Positions 13,117-25,760 of a stretch of 64,000 nt of DNA are shown here, piece by piece. The notes beneath the pieces were generated by a model. That model did not search any database. It saw nothing but the letters and a program-made list of their open reading frames with translations, and was not told where the DNA came from. This stretch comes from Nautilus pompilius. Taxonomy: Eukaryota > Mollusca > Cephalopoda > Nautilida > Nautilidae. The stretch spans positions 343,501 through 407,500 of the forward strand of contig JACATO010000921.1 of the NCBI GenBank assembly GCA_018389105.1. Reading direction: 5' to 3'. The first letter of the stretch is position 1, and the number at the start of each line of letters is the position of its first letter. The position numbers and the translations under genes are program-made.

Positions 13117-14268
13117 ACATTGAAATACTTAATCGTGGTATTTGTTTTGGACGTTGCTAATGTCATTGATATTCATGTCGAATCTACGTTCCTTAACATT
13201 AAAGAATGACCTTTTTTTCATTCATGCTTCCAAATATATTTCTAGCTAATTCATGTTTCACCATTTGAGTCACTATATTCTAATTTGCTTCGTTTGTTTT
13301 TTCTGAGAATGTACAATTTGTAATTATGAATGGCTGGAAACTCTTTATATGTATATTAACAACCTCATGAGAACACTTCATTTTCTCTTGAGAAAACATG
13401 ATAGATAAAATTGATTTTACTCGTTACGATTAAAGTCTCGTCACATTTTTCTAGGGACCACAGTGATTTTAAACATGGAGAGTACTATTATTTACAATAC
13501 TTGCTTTCTCAGCAGTGAAACCAGATTTAGATTTCAAAATGGAAGTTATTTGTGATCGCTTACAAATTTTTTCAGTAATCAGAAACTTTCTTTTATTTCT
13601 ATACATAACTTTGTGAAATTAAAAATAAACTTTTTTTTTCTGAATAAATCAGTGCTGAAAACAAGGATGGATTAACAGGAAAGATATAACGCAGTATGAA
13701 ATAAAAAGTAAGCCACTTTCATAAGATATCATTTTAAAATTTACTGAGACATATACCTACGCAAATAGCAGCTATAAAAATTAAAAGCAATGCCAAATAG
13801 AGAAAGAAACGTGCTTTGAAACCATGCAACAGATATTAACAACGAAGTGTTGTTTCATGAAAAATAATCTTTTGATGTCTATGCATACTAATCCTTACAT
13901 CTGTGACTTCAGAGGTTAAGCCGGATGTAGATTATACATAACGGAGTAATGATGTGAAGACATACACTTTTCCGTGACCACAATACTTTTGTGAATATTA
14001 ATATCTCTTCAACATTTGTGTGTACATATTTGCTATAAAAATTAAAATTACCATTTAATTTAACTGAAGTAGTGATGATATGTCTCGACAAACGCAGAAT
14101 GGCAGAAGATACTGGAGATCAAATCAAACACAAAGTACGTTATTGATTAAGTCAGAATAATTGGCATGTATTTTGTCACACAAGAGACATAGCTGTATTT
14201 CTTATCTTGATCATTTTTTTCAATTTAAGCACACATTTGCAAAAATTTGTTTGTAGTTGTATAATTTT
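13117..14268 (+). repeat. Long dispersed repeat family, copy B; left arm of inverted repeat
   Basis: The segment matches the reverse complement of 20130-21280 almost base for base along about 1.15 kb. Differences are isolated substitutions and one-base indels, for example near 13965 and 14040. Its first ~600 bp also match copy A in direct orientation. No coding content was seen; the 60-residue frame on the minus strand at 13909-14091 is not conserved-looking. The sequence just after the arm, about 14262-14335, looks like a satellite unit. Confidence 0.93.
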
Positions 14269-17200
14269 TATTTAATAACAATTTACACTGTATTTATCTG
14301 GATTAATTATGCAGTGAGTAAGTATCAACCTCTATCCAATCACCTGTACATTAAAGTTGATTACAATTCATTATTAGATTTTCAGCATTTGATCAGGTTA
14401 ATCTTAAAAAGTGGGATTTGAAATGTATCTGGAAAAATATCTTTTGAGATAATTTATCATATAAGATAAACGTATATACTGAAAATTATTCATAGTGTTA
14501 CTAAATATTAATTAGTCCTTTATTTCAAATGCTGCCAACATATTTTTTCGGAAAATTTTGCATCGATTGATAACGATATTAACATTGTCGTATATTTAGA
14601 CAATTGTTTTCATTTTAAAATAAATGTTCTATGATCACATTAATATTTTTTTTATGTACTAAAATTCCTTATACATTTATTTTAAGACTTTTCCCTCTAT
14701 TTTCTCTCATTTCCATCCCATAACGCAGTGCATGAGTATATAAATTTGTTTTTCCTACTTGATGTATTTGTTTAATCTGTACTTTGACATATTTATACTC
14801 ATTATGTACTAATATTTGTATACAACATAATTAGTTTTATTCTATAATTTTATAAAATCTCATTAAATGTTATTTGTAAATGGTAATTGACCAGATTACA
14901 CTAATTTATAAATGTATGTAAATTACTGGATATATGATGGATATTATTAATTTTTACAATAGATATTAATATTGGAAGAATCTACGAGAGAGAACCAATC
15001 ATGACTCATTAGGAAAGAAATTTTCAGTAAAAGATGAACTGAATAGTTGCCTGTACGAGTAGTCTATAAATAAATTATTTTTATTTACTTTAGACATTTT
15101 TTTAATAGTGTAATAGTTTTTGTCTGCAGAATAGACATAATAACTAGAGGATAGACATATTGTGAATAGTAGACATTTTGAAATCATACACAATGGGTAT
15201 AGGACATGGGACGTAGAACTGGGATGTTACCAATTTTGTAGACCTTGTTCCATCATTGCTCTCTAAAATTAAATGACTGTGCAGATTCATATTTACTATA
15301 TTTTCATGAAGCATTTACGAAAAAAGTGGGAAGGCTTAATAGATTTTAGGACAAGGAATCAATTTGTATCAAGGTTTGACATGATTTAAAAATTAGTGCT
15401 GCACATTTATATTACTAATATTTTCAATGTATTTCATGTTCTCAAATAATTCTAATGTACAAACCAAAGAACACATTCACCTTCAAGATTCAAATATAAT
15501 TAGAATTTAACAAATTAAACAATAAAAATGAGTAATTATATAGTAATACCTATATATATATATATATTAAGAAATATCGTCAGTTTCATACCATTATAAT
15601 AATATTTTACCATGTGTTTAATTTAATTATATTTCCTCCATGTTTGATTTGATCATCTGTCCATCTGCAATACTTTCTTTTGTAAAAAAAACTGCATTGT
15701 TCTTCTAAATTCTGCAGACGTATTCATATTTTTGTATTTCCTTAAATGTTTTATTATTGGTTTTATTGCCTGAACTTTCTTTCCTTTTTTCATTTCTTTG
15801 TTACTTTGTTATGTGCCTATTGCATTAAATTTGACTTTCTCGCTGTATATGAAACAAAATTTTATTTAGTTTGTAAAGTAATCAAATTTTCTCACTTTTT
15901 AGTTTGATTTCTTTAATGTTTTAATTCGTTGACAAAACTTTTACATCAAGTGTCCTCAGTCTTAATCCAAGATCCAAAATATTATTTTTAAAGCTTGTTT
16001 TTATTTTCATTATATAAATTTAAATAAAATTAACTTTTTTTCTAATTAAGTTAAATCTAGGCTTTAAAAAGGTTAACAAGGAAATTGCTACAAATAACAA
16101 AACTTTGTTCATATTCAACAGTGAACAAACAAAATGATTATTCTATAAATAAAAAGTAAACAGGTGGAATACAAAGGTCTGAATTTATATTTAGTTGAAG
16201 AAAATGCGAAACATTGAGTAATTAAAGCTTCAAAATTTGGAAACACAAATACGGTTGAGGATTAAGTCTTATAGACAACCAAAGATTTCCAGACAAATTA
16301 GTTGATTTTGACTGTTTATTTATAGCATTTGCTTGTTTAGTGCATATCAGCTTTTTTGTTTTTCTTTTGATAATAAATTGAAGTAAAATCGATTCCATAA
16401 CTTTTCCATTTGTTGAATGTGTCAGTCTTATTTAATAAAACTTGTTTTATTTGTCTTCATTTAAGAATAGTTGAGAAACACATCTAGCACAGGTTATGTT
16501 GACCTATTTCGCAATGCTGTGTCAGACAAAATAACGTCAACTGTAAAATATTTTTAAAATATGAAGTTACACTTCTCATAGTAAAATTAAACAAACCAAT
16601 CCCTCCACATGATCAGACTGCTGTAACGTGGGTCCTTTTCTATTTCTGGTTCTAGGTTCTGCTTTTGTCCAGGCGTAATGTGCTTAATATGGTATTATAC
16701 CATCCACTTTTTCTAACATTTTTTTGTTATCTATCTTTACTTTCACTTTCAGTATAAAATTGAAAAAAGTATAGTGAAATAAACAATTTTATATCATTCG
16801 CTTTTATGTCTTTTCAGAGTAAATACAGAGAACATGGACACATTCCCGGATTTTCGATTTGGAGCTTTCTACATTGATATCTAAACAATATTGCCGTAAT
16901 GTAATTTAATTATTGCTGTATAGATATAAAACATCTTTGCTAATTTAAATCAACAATTCCTTTTTTAACTTTGTGACCTTTGCTATAAAAAAGGTCAGTG
17001 GTAAATATTCTATTAATTCCTTCACTTCTCTATTTCAACTTGCATGTAGAATAAACTTTCAAAGTTCAGGTATTTGTTTTCTGTTGTTTGTCTCAGAGTA
17101 CTAGACAGAAAAAATCTGTTGATAATAAAGCATTTATAAATAAGTAAAACTGATAAACCATAAACTTTTATTGCAGAACACATTTTTGTTACTAAATAAT

Positions 17201-20129
17201 ATTCATGGTTTCTATTTTACGTTAGGTTAGTTACAACCATTCGCTAACCAGCTGAAGGATTTCCACTTTTATTGAATTCATAAAAATAGAATACAGGATG
17301 AACGTAAAATGAATTCTTTATAATAACAAGATAGAAATACCTACAATTCTGAATTGGCTTTAAAATAATATAACTACTGAGTTGTAGATGACTGGTTATC
17401 GATTTTTATCTTTCTTTTCATAAGTGACGCAAACATTAGACAAAACATTTAGTTACTGTTAATATAAGAGACGATCTTATTACACTGTTCAATTTAAAAT
17501 TGTTAGTACTGCTGTTGTACTAACACAAGAGTTTACCCGAAAGAAAATTCTATTTTAAATGTGTATAAATAGATATCACAACCAAAAAACAACCAAAATA
17601 AAGTCTCAAGTGTTTATGTGAAACGTCATCAGTATTTTTATATGCATATCACATTTAAATAGTTTTATAGACAGCTTTACTAAGAATGAAACTTCATAAC
17701 CACATTTTCCACAAAAAATTCATATTTCTGAAACATTAGCGGTGAAATAGCTAATATGCTATCTTTTCAAAATGAAATAATCCATCAAGGTCTTAATCTC
17801 TATTTCATCTGGCAATATAAACAATATAAATAATTTATTTTACCTGTAGAAAATGAATTAATTTTAAATGTTCACTTTTATTCAATAATAATCTGATTAA
17901 AATGTAAAAAATAAATATCTCACATACATTATTTTAATAGTTAAGCTATACACTTTATGCATAATTTAAAATATGTAGATTAGTGGGATCAGAGTTCAGT
18001 AAAATATCCATATAATCCGCAAATGACAATTTAGAGAAAATATTGTTTTTGAATATTTGTGGTTTCAACGAAAATATTCCAATTGTTTGTTTTTATTTCA
18101 TAATCTGTTTAACGGAAAAGTGGATTACATAAAGTAAATTATAGAATTTAAAAATTGGTGTTACTCAACTAGAAATAACTATTTTAAACTGTTAAGTTTA
18201 ATTAATTTATCAGTTGTTGTCATTCATTTAAACAAATAAAGGGAAACAATGGCTAAACAGCAAAGCTATACTTTAAAGAAACACTTAAGAACATTAAACA
18301 TTCGTGAATTTACTAATCTCTCTGTATCCTACTCCTTAGGAGAATTTACACCCCACTAGTCTAAGAATCTATATTACTAAACAAAGGTTGAGTCATAGAT
18401 GCTTGTTACAAATAGGATCTTACTCTCTGTAATGACAAATCTGTATTTCTCCATCTCTAGTTTTTGATGCAGAATGAATATCGTGACTAAATATATAGCC
18501 ATTGCAACACAGATAATGCTGCTTGTAGGCTGGAAAGAAATGCATCGCAGGTGATGTAATAAAAGTAAAACGTGTTGGTACATGAAAGATTAGATCTATT
18601 TTGATCAGCAAAGTTGTGCGACATTTTATATCTCACACAGAAATGAGTGTTCTGAAAAGAAATATACCAACGGGGTTAGCCACTGCTTTCATAAATTAAA
18701 TCTGCTATTTCCACAAACTCTGATGAATTTGTTAAAGTGATGGAAGAGACAGTTAAGGGTTACTGCAAACAGATATGGACTGATAAATGAAAATCTAAAA
18801 GCACAGAAATATCAATATAAGCTGATTTTTACAAGGTTGGCTATTTTTTCAATTGATACATATCTCACTAGTTACTGCAATCGGAGAAAACCCTGCAGAT
18901 AATTAATTTCAGTTGATTGATTGATCAGTTTTTAAGATGATTACATTTCTGATTTTGAGTAAAAGTGCAGACAAAAATAAAAACGGAGATCAGAAGAAAT
19001 TTAGAGTACTGTTTCACAAGTTAAATATTGTTTCAACTTTTATTTTAAAGAAATTAAAGTCGGTAGAATTTTAGACATTAAAAATAATATTTAATCAATT
19101 TCTTCCTAAGACCACTGAAGTATGGATGAATCTAACAAACGTTAATAGCTCTAAACATAGCAAAATATTTATATTTTTAATCAGATATTTGGAGATATAG
19201 TTCAAAAAATTAATAAATTAGTAAATCTTTCTCCAAAAACATTCAACTTTAAATTATCATTAACTTTTTTATTTCATCCAGTTTCTTTATTGTTTTCAAT
19301 AGAGAAAAGAGCAAATGAAATGGCCATCTTTCTTACACATCAAGTAAATAGTCATCACAGGGTCATAATTATCGTCCAGTTACTACTGCGATTTACTCCA
19401 TTAAATCGGGGTAGACGGATATTATAGATAAGCTGGCTCATTAGAAGGAAAACATCTTCAATCCTTACAGTTCGGTCAGACAGAACAGAATGTACTGGGT
19501 AAGGTGGTGTTCCTGCTAATAAATTTCATTGTAACAAAAGTCATTTGTGAATACTCCATGAAACTATTTTGCTGAATCTCTGATTTGGTGCAGAACAAAA
19601 AGTGTTATTTTACCGACAATGAAGTTTCCAATTTCCATTCTTCTTTTTGACATGGATCTCAAAATGTCTGCAGCACTCAGCCAGTGCATCTTTAAAATCA
19701 GTGTTTTCATATCAAACAATAATGAATGTTGCTGATCCTGAGTTGAACTACAAGATGGCTTTCCAACCTCAATATTTCTTTATCAGATTAATTATTTTTG
19801 CTTCTAATGCAGAGCAAAGTTTTATAATTACACATTTATATTACTACCACTCGTTCCTCTCCTGATCCCTATTTCAACACAAAGTTTGTGTGAAAAAAGG
19901 ATTTAGTTGAGTAAAATGATACAGTAATCTGGTTCTTCTTAGGATTCTGTTAAGATACTTTTCGTGATTTCTTTATTTACACTGTAGTTCCAAATTTAAA
20001 ACTATCTCTAAGATAGAAAGGCAGTTTTTCACGTAATACGCAACTTCATCAAATATCAGCTTTGAAATTTATTTTTTATCTTACTAAATACCTAGTTGTC
20101 CAAGAAAACAAGGACACATTTTGCTTACT
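14269..20129. other. Spacer between inverted arms, no gene recognised
   Basis: This is AT-rich sequence without a supported gene. A TA microsatellite lies at about 15550-15568. Short open frames (14999-15193 minus, 18377-18611 minus, 19647-19865 plus) show no recognisable domains. A slightly less AT-rich patch near 19360-19530 has no match I can name. Confidence 0.45.
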
Positions 20130-22470
20130 AAAATTATACAACTACAAACAAATTTTTGCAAATGTGTGCTTAAATTGAAAAAAATGATCAAGATAAGAAA
20201 TACAGCTATGTCTCTTGTGTGACAAAATACATGCCAATTATTCTGACTTAATCAATAACGTACTTTGTGTTTGATTTGATCTCCAGTATCTTCTGCCATT
20301 CTGCGTTTGTCGAGACATATCATCACTACTTCAGTTAAATTAAATGGTAATTCTAATTTTATAGCAAATATGTACACACAAATGTTGAAGAGATATTAAT
20401 ATTCACAAAAGTATTGTGGTCACGGAAAAGTGTGTGTCTTCACATCATTACTCCGTTATGTATAATCTACATCCGGCTTAACCTCTGAAGTCACAGATGT
20501 AAGGATTAGTATGCATAGACATCAAAAGATTATTTTTCATGAAACAACACTTCGTTGTTAATATCTGTTGCATGGTTTCAAAGCACGTTTCTTTCTCTAT
20601 TTGGCATTGCTTTTAATTTTTATAGCTGCTATTTGCGTAGGTATATGTCTCAGTAAATTTTAAAATGATATCTTATGAAAGTGGCTTACTTTTTATTTCA
20701 TACTGCGTTATATCTTTCCTGTTAATCCATCCTTGTTTTCAGCACTGATTTATTCAGAAAAAAAAAGTTTACTTTTAATTTCACAAAGTTATGTATAGAA
20801 ATAAAAGAAAGTTTCTGATTACTGAAAAAATTTGTAAGCGATCACAAATAACTTCCATTTTGAAATCTAAATCTGGTTTCACTGCTGAGAAAGCAAGTAT
20901 TGTAAATAATAGTACTCTCCATGTTTAAAATCACTGTGGTCCCTAGAAAAATGTGACGAGACTTTAATCGTAACGAGTAAAATCAATTTTATCTATCATG
21001 TTTTCTCAAGAGAAAATGAAGTGTTCTCATGAGGTTGTTAATATACATATAAAGAGTTTCCAGCCATTCATAATTACAAATTGTACATTCTCAGAAAAAA
21101 CAAACGAAGCAAATTAGAATATAGTGACTCAAATGGTGAAACATGAATTAGCTAGAAATATATTTGGAAGCATGAATGAAAAAAAGGTCATTCTTTAATG
21201 TTAAGGAACGTAGATTCGACATGAATATCAATGACATTAGCAACGTCCAAAACAAATACCACGATTAAGTATTTCAATGTGGTTCAGAAACAGGATAAAG
21301 TAAATAAGACCTAACGTAGATCTAGCGCCAATTTTTAAAATTATTTTTATATTTTCTTTTCTTGCTTGACAAAATAACCTAAATCTGCCAAATTTGCATA
21401 AATATTATGCTTTATTATGTGCATATTTATTTGAAGTCAATAAAATGAAATAATTGTTCAGAGATAAATTCCTCTGTGTTAATAAACAAATATTTTCAGG
21501 CTTTTAGCAGATAATTTCAGAAGATTAATGCCCACTCTTAATGCGGTTACGTAACTAGATTGATCAAACCCATATTTATCTTTCAAATGTGAGCAGTGAA
21601 TTTACTGTAATCAGGGGAATTATTAATCATGAATATATATGTTGTAAAACACATATGTTAATCAAAGAAACTGATCAACGGGTAGCTTAGATCTTATTTA
21701 GTATAAAATCGTCAAATATGTTAATGCAACCAAAACATAAAGAACAGAGTATAAAATTAAAACGTTTTCTTTAGTAATTAATGGGAGTGATTAAAGGTTA
21801 CCATTCATGTTGGAGTGTGAAAATAAAAACAAATCAAATTCTCTTGGTTGAAAAGCAAGCCAAATATTAAGGAAAATTAAATAATTTTAAAATTAAATTT
21901 TTTTATATTTTCCTACGAAAGTAACTGTGATGATACCGGTATAAATCTAATCGTTGATTTTAAATAACTAATTTTACATACTGATAGTCCTTTACATTGC
22001 AATAAACATTTTAATTGTTTTAAAATTCCAAGTTTTAGAACAATATCTGTGTAGAAATTAGTTAAATATACTTTTATCAGTATTCTAGATTTTATGTTAC
22101 TTTAGTAAAAAAAAGTTGTTTTATCAAAGTCAGAAGTGACCTTGTCTATTTCTTGATAGCCCAGGCTTTTTCAAAGTGTACTAAAGCAGATTTTATTTTT
22201 GCATTTTATAATTAAACTATATATAATATGAATAAATAACGAGAATTGTTCATTATTAAGTGTTGAAAATGCTGAGCTTCAATTAATAATTAGCAATATT
22301 TTCATTTCTGAACAATGTTATGAACTGTCCTTAGATCATTTTGATAATATTAATATAATAATATGCATAATTCAGCTATACTGATAATGAAAACATAAAA
22401 TGATTTTAATTAAAAATAAAATTTAAAAGCATATAATAAGGGATATGTAATATAATTCAGATTTTAAATA

Positions 22471-23791
22471 TGAGGTCTGTCAAAAAAGTATCCGACCTTA
22501 GGCTGGGGAAAAAAAATTACGTATTTGGTGGGGTTCAATTGCTAATCCCCTTCTAAGCAGGCCCCTTGTGCCTCCACACACTTAGCCCAGGGATCCTTCC
22601 ACTGTTCGAAGCACGTCTGGAATGCTTCTTCCAAAATGGCTCTCAGCTCTGCCGTTGCATTCCGCATGATGTCCTCTCAGCTCTCAAAGTGAGAGCCTTT
22701 CAGTGGCATCTTTATTTCTGGGAACAACCAAAGATCAGGAGCCGTGTCTGGAGAATAGGGAGCCTGGCAAATGAGCGAAATGCCTTTCTTTGCCAAGGAA
22801 CCTTGGATCAGCTGCAAGGAATGAGCCAGGGCATTGTCATGATGCAGCTGCCAGTTTTGCGAGGCCCACAGATCCGGTCTCTTGCGCCAAACTGCATCAT
22901 GAAGACATCGGAGGACTTCCTGATAGCACTCCCTTGTAACTGTTTGTCCTTCTGGTGCGTATTTGTGATGCACAACACCTCGGTAGTTGTAGAAAACAGT
23001 TAGCATCACTTGATTTTGCTCCGGACCTGATGTGCTTTTTTGGGCCTTGGCAACGTTGGGTGCTTCCACTGTGATGACTGAGCTTCGGCTTCCAGGTCGT
23101 ACCCATACACCCACAACTCATCTCCAGTTATCACAGTATTCTGGAACTCAGGATCCCCGTTGGCAGTATCCAGCAGGTCCTGCGCAACCTCAAGACATTG
23201 TTGTTGTTCCTGAGAAAGCAGCTTGAGCACAAATTTTGCTGTCACTCTGCACAAGTCCAAATTCTCCTTTAAAATTGCATGTGCAGAATCTTTACTGATC
23301 CAACCTCGTCACCAATTTCCCGCACGTCAAACGGCAATCTTCCATTATCAAGGTCCGCACTTTCCTGATAACAGCTGCATTGCGGCTTGTTGACTGCCTC
23401 CCAGAACGCTGGTCACTCTCCACTGGTGTGGCCATCTTTGAACCTGTTGTACCATTCTTTTATTTAGGTAACACCCATGGCATTGTCACCAAAAGCCTGT
23501 TGAATTTTGCGAATTGTTTCCACTTGGGTATCTCCAAGCTTTTGGCAAAACTTGATGCAAGATCATTCGTTGCTCCACACATTCCATCATCACGGGCGAA
23601 ATGAAAATGCGACAAGTAGTACAGCACCTTACATGCTGGCTGCCTGACAGTGACTGATGCATCCAGCAAGCCTACCAAAAACCACGCATGTGCAGGAAGG
23701 CATGCGGCTCCACTATGCATACTTTTGCCTCCCTAACGTCATTACTTCCGACGGGAAAAAATAAAGTCGGATACTTTTTTGACAGACCTCG
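22471..23791 (-). mobile_element. Mariner element, about 1.32 kb, inside repeat copy C
   Basis: Both ends carry the same inverted repeat, read inward as '(T/C)GAGGTCTGTCAAAAAAGT' followed by ATCCGAC. TA dinucleotides flank it at 22469-22470 and 23792-23793. The length is normal for a complete mariner. It is less AT-rich than its surroundings. The transposase is on the minus strand. Confidence 0.95.
22542..23587 (-). pseudogene. Mariner transposase pseudogene
   Basis: The reading runs from an ATG at 23587 (MECVEQR) to a stop at 22542-22544, about 1046 bp, matching the ~345-residue family size. All three catalytic aspartate motifs are still visible: 'VITGDELWVYGYD', 'QLHHDNALAHS' and 'YSPDTAPDLWLFP'. 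The last motif is one residue shorter than the usual APCD.WLFP form. Stops occur in the N-terminal third, and a frame change lies near 23010-23020, between the 'PRPKKAHQVRS' and 'VMLTVFYNYRGVVHH' pieces. The enzyme is therefore dead although fairly well preserved. It belongs to a different mariner subfamily from the copy at 3829. Confidence 0.95.
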
Positions 23792-25479
23792 TACATATAT
23801 TCTATGATTATACGCCCTGGCAATTTCTTTGTAAAAATGTTTTGTTTTTGTTTATCTTCTTGAAACTGATTTTAGCTACATAAACGGCAGGTAAATGAAT
23901 GAATGTACTTATTGTTGAAACATTTGTCAAAGAGAAACTACTCTGGCTGTACGAACCAACCCTCTGTATTTAATTCCTACTGTTCAGAAGAAAAACACGA
24001 ATGCCTCATCATTAAGACGATAATGTACAAAGCGTAATATGTGAATGGCATCAAGCTAATTACATAAAAAAAGCTTTATTAATGATTTATTATGAAAATT
24101 TTAAGGATAATCATGTTAATTTTTTTAATAAACAAAACCTAGATACGAAACATCAAAATGAAGTCTTTTCTTAAACGATAAGTTAGGGCTTGCGGCAAAT
24201 ATTTAACCATTAAAATGTTATTAACTATTTTTAAATAGGTTATTAATGTTAATGCAGACAAGCCTTATAGATATTTTATCTTTAATTGTAAATTATTGCT
24301 CTCACATAGCAATATTTCTCTTTATATGTCACATGAATATTTTCAAAAAATGTATCAACAAACTTAAATAAGTAAAATATCTCTTTTACTGAGTTTGAGA
24401 AAAGTATAAAAATACGTATTACAATATAAGTGAGTATTGAAATTTGAAAAAGAAATATCAAGGTAATATGACCTGTGCAGATTGTAATAAAAATATAATA
24501 TGAAAGGATGACATAGGCACATATCCTGTAAGTTAAACTATAGTATGTTGAGCATATAACTTGACAATAGGATCCACAGTTTTTCTGATATTCGTCCAAA
24601 TAGAGATTTGTCGTCAATTTAATATAAGTATAATCTTCATTATTTTAAATTAAGCTTATTTAATTTCAGTTAAATATATGAAAACATGTGTTTGTGTATT
24701 AAAAGCATCTCAGAATATATTTATTATTTCCATAATTTCAAAACATTCAGTTCATAAACGTTTCTAAAGGTTTGTATGATCCTTTCGTTTACAAGATGTA
24801 ATGTATTAGTTTAAACACATGCACTTGATGTGAGCTTAATTAAATGTCGTAGATATTTCATGAATAAAAATTGAATTAAATAATAAAAGAAAATATTTCT
24901 TGAAGACATTTAAAATGAATGAGGTAGAAATATGAAGGATTGATGCTGCAGCTTAACTAGAAAAGTTCTCATAGGGTTATTCTTACTCAAGATCAATAAA
25001 ATAGAGAAAAGTGGATAAAATTTAGTCAAATAATAATTTTGAATACATGTAGGATATATGCGTTGGTTACCTAAATGACAAATACAGTAAATATTTTTTT
25101 TAAACAATTTAATGTTACATGAATGGTTGGAATAAGAAAATGAATGAATGCTATACTTACGCGCTAAGTTAATGAATCCAGATTTCATTGAAAAGAGAAA
25201 CAGATTTATATTTTAAAAAATCCCTATGGAATATTGGTAGATTAAAAATTATAAAATTGATAACAATTTTTTAAATAATATCTCCTTCCATTAAAACAGA
25301 ATGGTCAAATAAGTTCATGTCCACAATGTGGACATTAGACCTTTAACTGTGGTCGAAGTCTGTTCAAAATTTGTTCCTTACACAACAGAAGTCTTTTCTA
25401 CAGTTGAATGTTATTTAGTGTTAATTCTAATTCAGTTTATCTATATAACTAACTAACACACACACAGACAGACAGGCAG

Positions 25480-25760
25480 AAGGGTAAAACACGGTGGTCC
25501 ACAGGTAGTTTACTAAGGGCCAGATCTCAAATCCTACTCGAGACCAGCTCCGTTAGGTGTACTCTTAATCAGGTCTCTTTTGCACCAGCCAGCTCCCACA
25601 TCTGTTAACTGAAAAGTACTAGATACTTCCACTCCTGGACTTCTACACTAAGATGTGGCCATGAAACTCACTCACTGCGTAAAGACATGATTTCTATTCT
25701 CGTAACTAAGACAGGCATCTGCAACCTCTGTTGCCAGTGAAGCACATAAGACATGAAACA
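25480..25760 (+). repeat. Possible SINE-like segment
   Basis: After a CA/GACA microsatellite (about 25455-25480) there is a compositionally distinct stretch. It has a weak RNA polymerase III B-box-like string, 'atctcaaatcct', and a short run 'accagccagct' that also occurs in the SINE at 55800-56215. This is suggestive only, and tails or target duplications were not found. Confidence 0.3.

Larger units (their letters stand above)
20130..24110 (-). repeat. Long dispersed repeat family, copy C; right arm of inverted repeat
   Basis: The lower part, 20130-21280, is the mirror of 13117-14268. The part 21280-24110 is the mirror of about 480-1990, and it is interrupted by a mariner at 22471-23791. 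Without the mariner, the copy is about 2.66 kb, the longest version of this family in the window. It carries no long open frame of its own. The ends are approximate, and termini such as inverted repeats or target duplications were not identified. Confidence 0.85.

Noticed and set aside
22566..23604. Plus-strand open frames over the second mariner
   Set aside because: They are antisense shadows of the minus-strand transposase.
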